Shown here: positions 1-12,149 of the stretch, piece after piece
How positions within the stretch are numbered: the first letter of the stretch is position 1
Layout: every line of letters begins with the position of its first letter
NCBI RefSeq assembly: GCF_030272615.1
Contig: NC_081413.1
Span: 336,016,302 to 336,080,301 of the forward strand
DNA from: Cryptomeria japonica
Lineage: Eukaryota > Streptophyta > Pinopsida > Cupressales > Cupressaceae
DNA: 64,000 nucleotides
Direction: 5' to 3'
Made by a program: the position numbers and the translations under genes
Notes under the pieces: model-generated
Seen by the model: only the letters and a program-made list of their open reading frames with translations
What the model was told of the DNA's origin: nothing
The model's database searches: none

Positions 1-3000
1 ATATGAACCGAACTGGGCGTTTGTGACCATTTCCGAACTGTGTGTTAAAAAAAAATTTATTCATTTTTGAGCTGGGCGTTTGTTTTTGTATCGGGACTGT
101 GCGTATGTTTTTAAACTGTGGGTTTGGGGTTGGAGGGCGGGGAGCGGAGCTCCACCCGCTCCTCCTCCCCTCCCCCGCACATCCCCCTTTTCCCCCGCTC
201 ACCCCCTTACCTCCGCTCGCCAAGCACAGTGCCCATGGCTCACGGCGGTGGCCGCAGGGGCCGTGGTGGCCGCAGGGCGCCGCGGCACCTGCGGGCACCA
301 CCGTGGCGCCGCCCGTGCTCCCCGCGCCTGCGGCTAGGGTTAGGGCACGGCCCGCCCTCGCCCCTAATTTTTAAAATGTGTTTTTTGTTAAAAAGAAAAC
401 ATAGTTTTTAACATGGTTTTTTTTAATGTATTTTTTTTTTACCATTCAAAAAAAAAAAAAGAGCTTATAATATGTTAAATATTATTTTAATGTTAGGTGT
501 TAATTAGTTCTTAATTATGATTAAGGTTGCATTAATCTTGATTATGTTAATTAGATATTAATTAATTTTATAATGGAAGTTATAAGTTAACTATTATTCA
601 ATTTCATTTTATGGCTTATGCACTCCTTTTAATTAAGTTCTACAACTGTAATTTTGCAATTTAATATTGTCGAATATATTCTGATTGATCTTGGATTAAT
701 AAATCTAGATCTTACCTTCTAGCTGATTAGAGCATTTGGCTAATTGAGGTAGTATTGTTTTAAAAAAAAATAATAGAGAATAATATGTTACTGGAAAATC
801 GTTGAAATACGATGTAGTTACTAATTGATGATGTTAAATATTATCGTAGAACACATCATGTGAGTAATTGAGAAGTAAGTGAAATATTTATCGTTGGGTA
901 TTTGAATTTAAACGATATGCTTTGGAAATGATTATCTCCATTTAGATTCTCTTTCTGCATTTATATTTCCGTAATCCGTATAATGCATCTGGGCTTGAGA
1001 AATAATACGAAACTGTAGAGGTCGGTTTTAGACCAATATGTTAATGATGTTTTGTCGGAGATTAAATATCTTATTAAATAGATTAATGGTTGTCTGAGTT
1101 TTATTAATATGAATTTGGTTTAAAAACTCTTTATGGCTTTATATGTCTGTTCGATGCTTTGAACCTTCAAGAGTTAGAAAACCAAGAACAACCTATCCCT
1201 AGATGAGGTAGATACTGTAAGCTGATTTAGATCTTGTAGAAAACTTGATCGACTTGTAATGATTAAATCAATTTGAGGAAATATTGTCTTTTCTGATTAT
1301 TGCCTTGCGAGTTTAATTTCTGTATTCACCTTTAATTATGAAATGGCATGTTTTTCTTTGTTTAGTAGGACCCTGTCGTATGGATTGACTTGGGGTACCT
1401 GTTTCAATCCTCGATTCTGAGTTGACTGTTGTATTGTGGTAGTGTCGTTTTGATCATATCCTCCTTGTGTGTGAGTCGAATGATGATTGTGGTTGACCGT
1501 TGTTGGTCGGGTCTCTAGTTAGAGTACCATCAGTAAGTGATTACCCTTGAGTCGTGTTTGACCAGATGATTGTTTCTCTCTTCTTGAACTCCATTCGTCT
1601 GACCATGTGTATTCCTTGGTTTTGAGTTCGTCCGAGTATAGTCTAGTGTCGTATGGGAAAGTGGCTTTCGAATGGGGGCCGCGCCCAAAGTGGCTGCTGG
1701 GTAACCCGTCGAAAGTGAGTCTAATAAGTGATAACATTTAAGTAGATTAGAATGTAATCTCCAAGTAAGATTAATGTGCCTCACACATGGGACGAGTGAT
1801 ATCATAGATTCGACATGCTGTGAGAAGGCCTGAAATGGCAAACCATCTTCCTTGTCTTCACGAGAGGATGTGTGGGTCCACATAAGGCTTGGATGGGCCG
1901 GAAGCTCAGATTAGGTTGCCAGGGTGACCCAGTGTATGGGGCCGGGACCTATGAAGACTTGCCATGGTAACCATACCAGGTTGTGTGATGACACTTGTCC
2001 CTACGTTCGCTAGTGTGTTGTCGTTTTGTCCTGTTAGGAGTACCTTTGTGAGTCGTCCTTTTGTCTCTGCCCTTGTGAGTGTCGGTTTCATGTTAGACCT
2101 TGGGTGGTGATGGCTCAGTTTTATGGATGCTCTCATGGACCTCTTGTTTTAGCTTTGATTATGTTCAGCTGGATCCTGTTCTTTTCAAGGATCGTTTATG
2201 TATTAATTGTCCGATGCGGTCGTTTGTATATTGTTTATGTATCGCCTTGATGGCTGGATTGTATAGTGTAACCTCTTGTATTCTTAACTTTATTATTTAT
2301 CAGAGGGGTCTTGCAGTTGAGCAGACCTGGAGATGTAGCCCTTTAGGGGTGAACTCCGAGATCATTAAGGTGTTATGTGATGTATTCTCTTATGTTTCCT
2401 TTATTCAGCTTTATCATGTATGATTAACTTATGTTAGAATGGTTAAGTGGATAATTGGAATTAACTATAAATGCTTATATTCAGTTCTTTCTTGAATGCC
2501 ATGTTGATCGAATGCGTAAGTGGTTTAGATGAGATTTATCGTAGATGCTAGTATGCAATCATCTTTTAAAATGCAATAAGTTGGAATATGAAAGAATGTA
2601 AACTTAGAGTAATGAATTATACTCAGTTGTTGTTAAGAAATTAAGTATGCTTGAAAAGATCTCTTATGTTATGATGAAATTCTAGTGTGTTAAGATATTA
2701 GATGTATGGTTTGTAATTTTAAATGAAAAGCTTGAATGAAGATTATGAATGGATCTTAATGATGAATCTTCGCTTGTGATTTATATTTCCCTCTTTTGAA
2801 AGGAATTATCCTGATTATGAATTATCTCGTTATTAAGATATTCAGCTTTTGGATTAATTGTATGAGTTAAGTGAATTGTGAAATTTAAGTAATCTCGTTG
2901 GGAAACTCTTTAGGTGTTAGTTGATGTCTTCCGCTATGTAATCTGAATCTTTGTTATCTTGTTGCATCTTATGTGTTGTAACTTTAAAAAAAAAATTGCA

Positions 3001-3055
3001 CTCTATTCTTGTGTTATGGCTTAATCCCTTCGGGGTTTCCTGGCGGGGCATTACA
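1..3055 (-). mobile_element. Long LTR, family 1 copy A (left end outside window)
   Basis: Read on the minus strand from 3055 the sequence begins TGTAATGCCCCGCC, followed by AGGAAACCCCGAAGGG. This closely matches the start of the TSD-bounded solo LTR at 20469 (TGCAATGTCCCGCC...). Further shared blocks follow, such as GTTTCCCAAC near 2900. The right end (...GGGGCATTACA) also aligns with the end of the LTR at 28163, including a poly-A/T stretch about 50-60 bp inside. An inner block near 1670-1730 (GGGGGCC...CCCAAAGTGG) recurs at about 8670. A left end and TSD are not visible, so it may be a solo LTR or one LTR of an element. The short ORFs inside are not coding. Confidence 0.65.
130..365. other. 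GC-rich block inside LTR copy A
   Basis: About 235 bp are strongly G+C rich, with many CpG and repeated GGC/GCC runs. They lie in otherwise AT-rich DNA with sharp edges: poly-T/A tracts follow at once, near 370-460. Just before it (1-125) a phrase like GAACTGGGCGTTTG recurs about four times with changes. The corresponding part of LTR copy C is not GC-rich. It could be a transcription-start/leader segment of the LTR or a captured fragment. Three overlapping ORFs here are composition artefacts. Confidence 0.5.
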
Positions 3056-3281
3056 AGTCCAACTTATTGTCATCAAGTATTTGAATGATACCAGTTACAG
3101 TAAGTTGCTAAATATTATCCACAAAATCATGACATTTATTGGTGGAATGGCCATGGATTTGATGATACTTACAAAAAGAAGGATTGTGTTGATTTTTTTT
3201 ATGATTATTTCTTTGATATTTTAAAGGTAGGGTAATTAAGTTGGCTACAAGAAGCTCATACAAAATACTCTCTTGTTGTGA

Positions 3282-4790
3282 TTAGAATTTGTAAGAAGAC
3301 ATAGATGTATTAGACAATGAGGGAGGGGATATCGAAAAAGGATGACTTTGGAAACCTAGGCCTTCTTTGGAAAAGTGTGATGTAGATTTCTCATTACTAT
3401 CAAAATGTTGTTGTACACATCCTAAACCGTGTCCATTGTATCCATGTGTAGAATTAGATATATGTGTGGAAATATCTAGAGGAGAGGGTTCATTCTTAGT
3501 GTCAAAGTCTAAAGAGTCCCCATCATCATCAAGACATGTGTTGTAAGGAGAGGTGGGAATTGATTTTGAAGAAGATTGAATAGATGGCATACAAGGCTCC
3601 TTCAAGGCTTTGTTCTTAGATTGAGGGATCTTATACTTGTTGAAGGAAGGTGTAAATTCTAATGTACCCCAATTCCTTTCTAAAGAAGCATCATTGACAA
3701 GAGATTGTGTTATTGAAGGAATCATAGTATTAAAGGGAGAAATGCATCCTACTTCATCATGAACAAAATCATAAGGTTTAGGATCAGCCTTGATTGTGTG
3801 AAGTTCATTGTATATATGAATTTGATTGTGCAGTGGAGAGTAGAAGGGACTGCTTTCATAGCATGAATACATGATCTACCTAGAAGAATGATCTGATTTA
3901 TGAAAACCAGATTACAATACCTAGTGTGATACTTGCGGTATTGTAGATTTCAACACAAAAAAAAAAGAAATTGACAACAAGAAGATTGCAAACCAAAAAT
4001 TGTCTCCATTCTATTCAAAATTGGAGTTTATACAAGTCGAATGTATCCCAAGGGTCACACAAATCCCTTGGAATTTGAAATGAAGAGTCATCATAATGTT
4101 TATTACAATTAAACTATTAAAATTATCAAAATTATCAAAAAACTAAATATAAAATTTCAGTCCACTTTGAGAAGGCATAACTTTCTCATCCTAGCTCTGA
4201 ATTACAAACCGTTTGATGCGTTGGAAAGGTACTCAAATAATCTAGAACCAAATTTTGGAAACATCAATGATGTCTCATCGTGAACCATATTTGTCCAAAA
4301 ATGCACCGAAGACCCTCAAAATTGCAATTTACTAAAACATATAAAATTTTGGAAAAATTAGATTTCAATATTTTCCCAATTTAATCCTGATCAAAGAAGG
4401 CTATAATTAAGATGGTTGGGTATGAAATGAATATGAGTCGGTAAAGTCATGAGTCCTACTTTGATAGGCAATATGGCTATACCAAGTGACTCTCTAGGAA
4501 TATTACCAAGGCTATTAATACAAACAAGATAAGGACATATAGAAGAATAATCTCAATTAATCTTATCTAATAATTCAACAAAAAAAATATTAAGTGTTGA
4601 CCTATTATCAATTAAAGTACCTCGTATGTCTTATTCTTAAATGCGAGGAGTAGTGGTAAGGGGATCATCCCTATTTTTAACTTCTATAGAAGGCAATTCA
4701 TCTTGTGAGAATGCAATATCATTTGGTTTAGAAGAAGGATGAGGAACTACCTTCTGTAAAGCTTCTTGAATCAACCCATGGTATGAAGGT
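3282..4790 (-). pseudogene. Decayed Ty3/gypsy protease and pol-linker remnant
   Basis: Minus-strand translation near 4770-4640 gives a stretch like the segment before gypsy proteases (FSQDELPS). It is followed at about 4640-4395 by a retropepsin-like core: TLIDNRSTLN where LID(S/N)GSSLN is usual, then IPRESLG and LPIKVG. On the far side of an inserted LTR (3889-4393) the same gene continues with LLGRS.IHAMKAVPSTLH and IKADPKP, the linker found between protease and RT in Tat/Athila-type gypsy elements. The frame at 3282-3872 (196 codons) is that linker after one frameshift. Several stops and frameshifts show it is dead. RT is absent downstream. The identification rests on remembered family motifs. 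Confidence 0.6.
3889..4393. mobile_element. Solo LTR, 505 bp, TSD AAGAA
   Basis: The segment starts TGATCTGATT, ends CCTGATCA, and is flanked on both sides by AAGAA (3884-3888 and 4394-4398). The ends form a short inverted repeat (TGATC...GATCA). Removing it and one TSD copy rejoins the gypsy pol reading frame across the site (NYSLL to LLGR), so the whole insertion is defined. No PBS, polypurine tract or coding sequence is inside, as expected of a solo LTR. Confidence 0.8.
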
Positions 4791-5600
4791 GAAGTTTCAA
4801 TAAAATCCCATAGGGAGATCTTACCTTAAGGTTTCAAGAAGGTTCTTAACATGTTTAGGTTCCTTACCAACATGTTTCTTAGGATGAGAGGGGGGGGAAG
4901 GAAGGGAAGTGAGAAGAGAATCAGGTCTTTCTTTTTGACACAAGAATTATATGTGTGATCTATTTTGGAACCATATTTTTGTTCTAGTTGTCTTTCTATA
5001 TCACCTCTTTTCACATATGTATTTTGCAATTTTTAGGATATTGGGAGGTTTCTTGGGCTTAGGATACCCATAACTAGAAACATGAATAGTATTGAGTTTA
5101 TTAGGTTCTTTTTTCTTCAAGGAAACATATTTAGAAGGGAGAGCATCAAGGAAATTGTTAATGATTTCATCCTCTTGCTTCAAGGTAACTTTATGGGTAA
5201 GACAAGCTTTAGAAGAAGGACAAACATAACACAATAATGCTTAATCTCTAGTGGGAAATTAATTGTAATAAAAAGAGGATATGATATTAATAGGAAAGGT
5301 AGCTACAATATCATTTGCTTGCACCAAATGATCCTAATGGGGGAGGTACAATTTAGGAGAAAGATGAACATCATTCTTCAAAGCTTCGTCCTTAGGAGGG
5401 AGATCTTTGAAACAAGTGTTCATAATCTCTTGTTGCACCAATGTGCCCTCATTAGCTGGACCAAATTTGGGAGAGGATAAATCATAGCTATGGATGAAAT
5501 GAATAGCTAAATTGTCATCACATGCATAAAAGGGAACATCATCAAAATAGAAAAAGAAGATAACAGCTCCATATGTAATTATGATCAAACAAGGTACTTA
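4791..5600 (-). other. Coding-like retroelement debris, not recognised
   Basis: Three minus-strand frames of 67-84 codons (4826-5029, 5001-5234, 5334-5588) overlap in a chain upstream of the gypsy protease remnant. They contain Lys/Pro-rich text (SYGYPKPKKPP). Their position suggests the gag-protease spacer of the same dead gypsy element, but I do not recognise a domain. Calling it retroelement is inference from position only. Confidence 0.3.
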
Positions 5601-6427
5601 TAAGCCATAAAAGATGTAACCAAAGAAATTTCAACTCAATGTATGCATTGAAATTATGAAAAATCATATTTGAAATCAGAAAAATACACAAATGTAAGAA
5701 GAGTCAGGCTCACCAAAATGTATAATATCAAAATGAAATTAGGTAACATGAGGACCAAGATCCACTTTCACACTAACATTGGAATACGAAATCACTTAGA
5801 TGAGTGATCATATTTTACTAAATCTTGTAATTGAGAGTCAAATGATCCTTCTAGGGTTATGTTCCTTCACTGCTATGGAAAGTGAATTAACTATGGAGAT
5901 ATGTTGAAGTGTTGCAAAACTATAGCTAAGGTATTAAGAAAATAAACACATAAGTTGTTGTAAATGAATAAAAAATGTTGTAATAGTCACAAAACTAAGC
6001 AGGGAAATTGATCATGCACTTGTGACTAAAATTTGATATTGATCTGGCAAGACCAAGGCACCATAACACCTTGGTCTTATAATGTTGAGTTGTTGTCAGA
6101 GAAACTGTAACTTAAATCAAACTAGAAGTCAACTATGAAATTTATTGAAAAATGTTGAGGACCAGGACAACCTAGCACCTTGGTCTTGGGACAGGGGCAC
6201 CCCATGATGAATAAATGATGAGCAGTTAGTACCAAACCGGTACTAAGAGGGGAGGGTGAATCAGTACAGACAAAAATCACATTTACTTAAACCGATTTTG
6301 ACTAAAAACTTTGAACTTGATTGGCAAGAAATAACACCGGTCTAAACCAGATTACTCCCAGTTAAACTCAATAAGAATGTGAAAGACATAAACCGGTAGC
6401 TCTTAACTTTCCACACAATCTAACATC
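5601..6427. other. Unassigned AT-rich DNA; possible copia LTR end near 6230-6265
   Basis: No gene is seen. Near 6240-6262 the sequence AAGAGGGGAGGGTGAATCAG resembles the 3' part of copia LTRs (compare AGAGGGGGGTGAATCAG at 34551). It may be the tail of the LTR that belonged to the RT remnant at 6428-7465, with RNase H lost between. Two phrases built on CACCTTGGTCTT and CCAAGGCACC recur at 6050-6190. Confidence 0.3.
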
Positions 6428-7465
6428 TTATTTCCATTTCACCCATATGCCTAGTTTGGTTACCGATTTGCTATCCTCCATTTGAAATTTCTTCAACATG
6501 TCCTTCGCATACTTGGTTTGGGAGATGAAAATTCCTTTCTCCTTCTGTGAGATCTGCAAACCAAGAAAATAGGACAACTCACCTAGCATGGACATTTCAA
6601 ACTTTGTCTTCATTTGATCTACAAATTCTTTGCACATGATGTCCTTCTCTCCACCAAAGATAATATCATCCACATATAAAACAACTATAATCATGTGATC
6701 TCCATTTATCTTGACATACAAGTTTATGTCTGCATTCCCTTTCCAAAATCCTTGCTCTTTCAAGTATTTGTCTAATCGGGAATACCATGCTCTAGGAGCT
6801 TGCTTCAAGCCATATAGGGCTTTCTTCAATTGGCATACAAAAATATCATCTTCATGCAACAAATACCCTTATTGATGTTCCATATACACCTCTTCTTCAA
6901 GATTGTCATTGAGAAAAGCAGATTTCATAGCCATCTGATATACTTTATATCCCTTGTAGGCTAAGAAAGCTAATAATATTCTTATTGCCTCTAACCTAGC
7001 AACCGGTGCAAAGTTTTCTTCAAAATCAATACCTTCCAATTGAGCATACTCTTTACAAACTAACCTTTCTTTATGCCAGACTATCTTACCTTCTTCATTC
7101 ATATTGTTCCGATAGACCCATTTGGTACCTATGACATTCTTCTCTGCTGGTCTAGGAACAAGTTCCCAAGTCTCATTTTTCTCAATGTGTCTCAATTTTT
7201 CATCCATGGCATCTACCCACTTCTCACTTTTTCTAGAATCATCAAACGTTTTGGGCTCTATTTTAGTCATGAGACGGAAATTTACCTGCTCACCTTCCCA
7301 GGCTAATATCCTTTTGGTCTGCACACCTTCATTCCTATCTCCTATGATCTGTTCTCCCGGATGATTCTTCTGCATATACTAGTTGGGGATTTTGTTTGGT
7401 GTATCTTCTACCAGTCCATTGTCAAATTTTTCTTCAATTTCAACACTTTTAGATGCACTCAGCTT
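6428..7465 (-). pseudogene. Ty1/copia pol remnant (reverse transcriptase)
   Basis: Two minus-strand frames make one copia RT with a stop between them (about 6863-6870). The upstream part has the integrase-RT linker and the RT start ([15 protein letters not shown] text, [18 protein letters not shown], and MAMKSAFLN where MDVKTAFLNG is usual). The downstream part has [13 protein letters not shown] and the catalytic motif LYVDDIIFGG with both aspartates kept, then YFLGLQI. Coding similarity extends to about 7465, with a stop near 7380. RNase H, integrase and gag are missing, so this is a dead fragment. It belongs to a different copy from the copia at 34526-47206. Confidence 0.85.
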
Positions 7466-8639
7466 TCAAAGCATAATTTCTCCATACAGGACCGTACCAA
7501 CTGCTGCAACAGAGGCAAAACTGTTAAACATTGGAAATGAGGTTATATTTTATGGCTTATCACTTCCAAATTATACCAACCAACCCTTGGTCGATGAAGA
7601 TAGGTATTTATATGTTTTTAACAATACCTCCAATGTTTACAAACAAATTTTTGAATTGTAATCAACAAACCATGACTTGTTTCAATATTTACAATAAAAG
7701 TTGCTTGACAACTTTTTCATCTTTTGAGCAACTTTTGTCAAATGACTTCCAAGACTCCTACTTGACACAACCGAATTAAGAATGGCCTAAAAGGCCTTAT
7801 TAAATGATCAAGACATGAATGCAAAGTGTTTTTCACAAAATAGCCTCATTGAGGCATGAATTACACTAGGTGCCCTACACCAAAAACCCTCTTGGCAAAA
7901 TTTGAATGATTTGATATTGGGAGTTTGGATGCTTGAAAATTTGTCGATAGAAGCTTGATGTTTTGGATTGGATCATCCCTTTGTGCATTCATAAATTCAT
8001 GTGCTATCTTGGAGTGGTTGCTCCTCTTTTCCATTTTCAAGGTTTTGCAATTAGAAGGTGAGTTTTATTGATTTGCCCCTCAATTATTAATCTTTTTGTT
8101 TAATTATTTTTGTTGGGAGTTTGAAATGGAATTTAGACTCTTTCCACATTTGGAATTTTGTATTTTCATTAAGTTTTAAATTTCTTGTTACAAAATTTGA
8201 AAACCATGCTTTTACAAAAAGAAATTCTACCCAATTTTTTGTGGATGCACGAAATGTCAATTTTATTTTAGAAATGTAATCTTGTTTACCCATGGGTCAA
8301 TGGGTTTTGATATAATTTCAATTGGCCAAGTTTGAAAATTACAGTTCTTGGAGGTCCATCAATGCTAGATGACCTCCAAGACCAGTTATTGGGGTTTTTA
8401 AACATTTTCTTAAAAAGTGAATTTGATGTTAAAGCTATATTATTATTATGTGGAGTTCTTGCATTATTTAAGTAAATTTTATTTTGGGATCAAATGGGAT
8501 CTATTTCCATGCCATTATGACCGTATGAGTAAATTGAATCCATATGTAAATGCATTATTTTATGAGATCTTTGTGTTGGATTTTTCGTCTTGGAATTGGG
8601 ATGCATTGTTCCTCATTGATAAATGAGATGAAGTAGGGT
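7466..8639. other. Unassigned DNA with a small hairpin
   Basis: I see no gene or recognisable repeat. A 10-bp perfect inverted repeat (CTTGGAGGTC / GACCTCCAAG) with a 14-nt loop lies at 8347-8380. A short palindrome (GGCCTAAAAGGCC) lies near 7786. ORFs here are under 95 codons and look random. Confidence 0.4.
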
Positions 8640-9048
8640 GAGGGTAGTTAGAGTCAATAAAAAGAGTCTTTCTCAATGGGGGTCGAAGCCCAAAGTGGCC
8701 CCCAAGGTAACTCATTGATAGTTGGATTAATTAGTGATAACATGAATAAAACAATGGGGTAAAACAATAAAAATATAATTGGATGCCCCTTGCATTCCAC
8801 GAGTGCTTGTAATGGCTACAAACGTATTGGGAAGGCCTGGTCATCAGTGGGGTGTTGATCAGGAAAGATTGAGTCTCCCTATCTTCACGAAGGGACTATT
8901 CAGTTCTACATGAGTCATCCATTTGAGCTATGTGATGACAATCTTTTTTATTGGTCTCTATTATTTAACCCCATGTAAATTGAGTAGTGACCCTTGGAGG
9001 AATCATAACTTGTTATCATCCCTATCCTTGATTAAATACATTAGATTA
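8640..9048 (-). mobile_element. Family-1 LTR fragment (copy D)
   Basis: The block AATGGGGGTCGAAGCCCAAAGTGGC...AAGGTAACTC, then AATTAGTGATAACATG and GGGAAGGCCTG...TCTTCACGA, parallels 1670-1860 of LTR copy A in the same orientation. It stops at 9048, where the gypsy element begins. I could not find its continuation on the other side of the gypsy element. Confidence 0.55.
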
Positions 9049-10546
9049 TGATGCAGAGGCCTACCCAAACTCCTAATGACAAGCCCAAACAAGGCTAGGC
9101 TAGTGACCCCCTAACTACTCACAAGGGTCCTGCAAGGAAGGACTCTACACCTTGGATGAAACTACACACACATTCACTAAGCTTAGACCTACTCAAGATG
9201 AGTAAAAGGCTTCAACTCCTCAAACATGCTTTACCGGTGACCCCTACTCCTTGGGATTTTGAAGTTGGCCAATACATGTCATCTAAGGACTCTTTCAAAC
9301 ACTGGTTTTTGTTTAGGGCATCAATTCCTTATACCTCCTTTGTAAACCTAACCCCTCAGCTTGTAGCCCTATTTGGTGATAGAATGGACCTTAACTTAAA
9401 AATGTTTCACATACCCATACAAAAAATTACTATTCAGACACCCTTTTGGAAGTTGTACTGATCCCCAAAATGGTTTGGACAAGTGTGCAAATACAAGGTA
9501 TGTTCCCTTCAGAGGCTAAGAGACCTAATAGGGGCAATTAGCCCTATTTTCCAAAGCAACTACCTTTACCGGTACACCAAATGAAAAATAAACATTATGA
9601 AAATGTGGGGGATAGTGAGAAACCTCTAATTCCAAGGTTGCACACCTGGAATCCACCACTAAGACAACTTATGATGATTGTCCTAAATTGTGTCTTAGGT
9701 AGTCACATAGAGATGCCTACCTAATCTTGCTCCTTTCTCCACACAACAAAGTTTCCCCTCCAACAAACCATGAAAACACTAAAATAAAGTGTCGTATCAT
9801 GCATCCCTCCAAAGGAAGAGTCTTCTAATGGACTGGAGTGCAAGATAAGGCCATTTTTGTTCAAAACCCTCTCCAAACCCTCAATTTATGGGTTACAGTC
9901 AGAAGAATGGAGGGTTCTCTCTACTCCAGAATAGTTAAGACCTCAGACCTCCACCAAAAGAAATATATTTCATCTCTCTATCTACGCCATGGAGGTTTGG
10001 ACTCAAATCAATCCATACAGGCACATGCAACTCCTGCAAACTCAGAATTTCTGGGAAAACTATAGTATTGTGTGTTTTATTGCTTCATAAACTCCAATTA
10101 CAACAGCAGCCACCTTGGGAATCATGTCCACAAGGCTTATACAACTCTCCAATGATTTCCCACTGAAGTTGGAGTAGGTTGGAGCCGTTGAAAGGCTTCC
10201 CCCAACCAATTTTCAAAAGTTGCACTTTTGCACTCAAAAGTTGCTTTTTTGCAATTTTGCACAAAAAGTTGTCATACTCCCTAAGGTTGGAATCCACATA
10301 CATGGGTCAACCAAAAACACATTAAAATTTTCTAAAACCCTATCAAACACAAATCTAAACCATCTAATACCCCTATTGGCAACATTGTCCAAATTGGCTT
10401 ATCAAATTGCCTATTAGGTAACATGGGCTTACATGGTGGGGTTTATTTGCATACATGAAACACAAGACACTCTAAAAACACCCTACTGATCCTAGTCTTC
10501 ATCCTTGGGGTCATGAATATCTTTTTGATGCGGTTATCATGCACCA
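9049..10546 (-). repeat. 3' LTR of the Ty3/gypsy element
   Basis: In window orientation it starts TGATGCAGAGGCC and ends ATGCACCA; the element reads the other strand. It is alignable along its length with 15241-16741, with scattered substitutions and small indels. The pol stop codon lies at 10537-10539, so coding overlaps the LTR start by a few bases. The polypurine tract beside it is weak (GGGAG near 10550). An ORF at 9156-9461 is not a gene. Confidence 0.9.
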
Positions 10547-10992
10547 TACTCCCTGGGAGAAGAGATCTCAAGCCCACTTGAGATTAGAGTTTGTAAATCT
10601 GCACCATGATTGGATACTTGCTCACTAGTCATCCAAACTGCCTCAGAGTCTAGTTTGTCCTGCCAAGCCACCAAGTACTCAATGTACTCCTTGTCCCTTG
10701 TCTTCTTTGTGACTCTAGTTTCTAACACTTTTCTCAACTGAGGTGATTCCTCCCTTGGAATGTCATTGTCTTTTGCAACTTGCATTGGTTCTTCTTCTTC
10801 ATTCCCATCACCTTTGAAAAGTGTAAGATCACACACATTAAAAATGGGTGATAATCCTAGATTAGGAGGAAGTTGGATCTCATAGGCATTTTGTCCACAC
10901 TTTTTCAATATCTGACATGGTCCAATCTTCCTCTGCATGAGTTTGGTGTATTTGCCTTTTGGGAGTCTCTCCTTAAAATGTACCCATACCAA
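10537..10992 (-). CDS. Gypsy pol C-terminus with chromodomain (degraded)
   Basis: A 151-codon open stretch begins with the post-integrase linker (GDLVWVHFKERLPKG-type text, GP..ILKK.G.NAYE, LP......IFNV.DL). It then carries a chromodomain-like segment, EYLVAWQDKLDSEAVWMT, including the aromatic/W positions expected of the fold. In chromoviruses this domain helps direct integration to certain chromatin. It continues from the integrase in the same reading direction after a stop near 11010. The end is at 10537, just inside the LTR. Confidence 0.75.
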   Translation of the reverse strand: MVWVHFKERLPKGKYTKLMQRKIGPCQILKKCGQNAYEIQLPPNLGLSPIFNVCDLTLFKGDGNEEEEPMQVAKDNDIPREESPQLRKVLETRVTKKTRDKEYIEYLVAWQDKLDSEAVWMTSEQVSNHGADLQTLISSGLEISSPREYGA

Positions 10993-11340
10993 ATCCCCAA
11001 CATTAAACTATACATCTCTCTTCTTCTTATCAGCATCAGCCTTATACTTCACTGCAGATTGTTGGTGATGAGACTTGACTTGGTCATGCACCTCTTTAAT
11101 GGTTGATGCAAAAGCTTCACCATCTGCACTAATGGGCTCTTCCTTGGGTAACTCTCTTAACTCCAACACTCCCCTTGGGTGGATGCCATATACAATCTGA
11201 AAAGGAGACTTCCTGGTACTCCTATTTATGGTGTCATTGTATGAGAATTTTGTCTATGACCAAATGTTGTCCCACTTCTCTCCAGGTTGCCTTGTCAAAC
11301 ACCTTAATAGGTTTCCAAATGACCTATTGACAACTTCAGT

Positions 11341-12146
11341 CTACCCATTCATTTGAGGATGATAGGCTGGTGAAAAAGCTAGGTTAGTCCCCAACTTCTT
11401 CCAAAGGGTCCTCCAAAAGTGACCTATGAACTTCACATCTCTGTCTAAAACAATGTTTAGGGGCAATCCATGTATCCAGACTATCTCTTTGAAGAATAGG
11501 TCTGCAACATATGATGCATCACAAGAGGTCTTACATGGAAAGAAATGAGCCATTTTACTCAACCTGTCCACCACTACAAAGACACGGTCAAATCCTCTCC
11601 TTGTCCTAAGTAGACCCAACACAAAGTCCATACTTATGCTCTCCCATGACCTAGAAGGAATGGGTAAGGGATGATACAAACTTGCATTCATAGACTTCCC
11701 CTTGGCTTTCTGACATATGACACATGTCTCCACAAACTTCCTTACATCTGCCTGCAATTTAGGCCAAAAATAATGTCTCTTCACAAGGTCTAGGGTCCAA
11801 AATGACCTGCCATAGCTCCACAATGTTTCTCCCTAATATTATTCAACCTCATGGAACACTTAGGAATACACAATTTCCCTCCTTTGAACAACAATCCATC
11901 TTGTATCAGAAATTCAGAAAACTCAATATGGTATCTCTCACCAAAGGTTTCACATACCTTGTATATCTCTCCAAAGTCTTCATCAGCATCATACATACTC
12001 TTCAAGGAATCAATACCAACACTTTCCATCTTGATGTGGTTGACAGTTAAGACCCTCCTTCTCAAAGCATCTGCAACTTTGTTCTTAACTCCCTTCTTGT
12101 GTTTGAGGGTAAATGTGAAGGCTTGCAGGGTCTCTACCCACTTCAT
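11341..12146 (-). pseudogene. Gypsy integrase (broken)
   Basis: Two overlapping frames give an integrase. The zinc-binding part reads HCGAMAGHFG and then H..YFWP....V..FVE.C..CQ. The catalytic core has SMDFVLGL, VLDRDVKF and the HPQMNG stretch. The first two acidic residues (D, D) are visible. A stop replaces the Q of the following QTE motif at 11341, and the glutamate follows just after the stop. Coding-like sequence continues to about 11000 (a VVNRSFGNLLR-like stretch). A frameshift separates the zinc finger from the core near 11800. Inactive as it stands. Confidence 0.85.
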
Positions 12147-12149
12147 GTG

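Noticed and set aside
333..348. Telomere-like TAGGGTTAGGG
   Set aside because: Only about two units, inside a GC-rich LTR block; not an array.
42..411. Three overlapping Pro/Arg-rich ORFs
   Set aside because: They come from the GC-rich block; all three frames are open because of composition and none has a domain.
9156..10065. ORFs in the gypsy LTR (and their copies near 15350-16260)
   Set aside because: Inside the LTR, poorly kept between the two copies; not genes.
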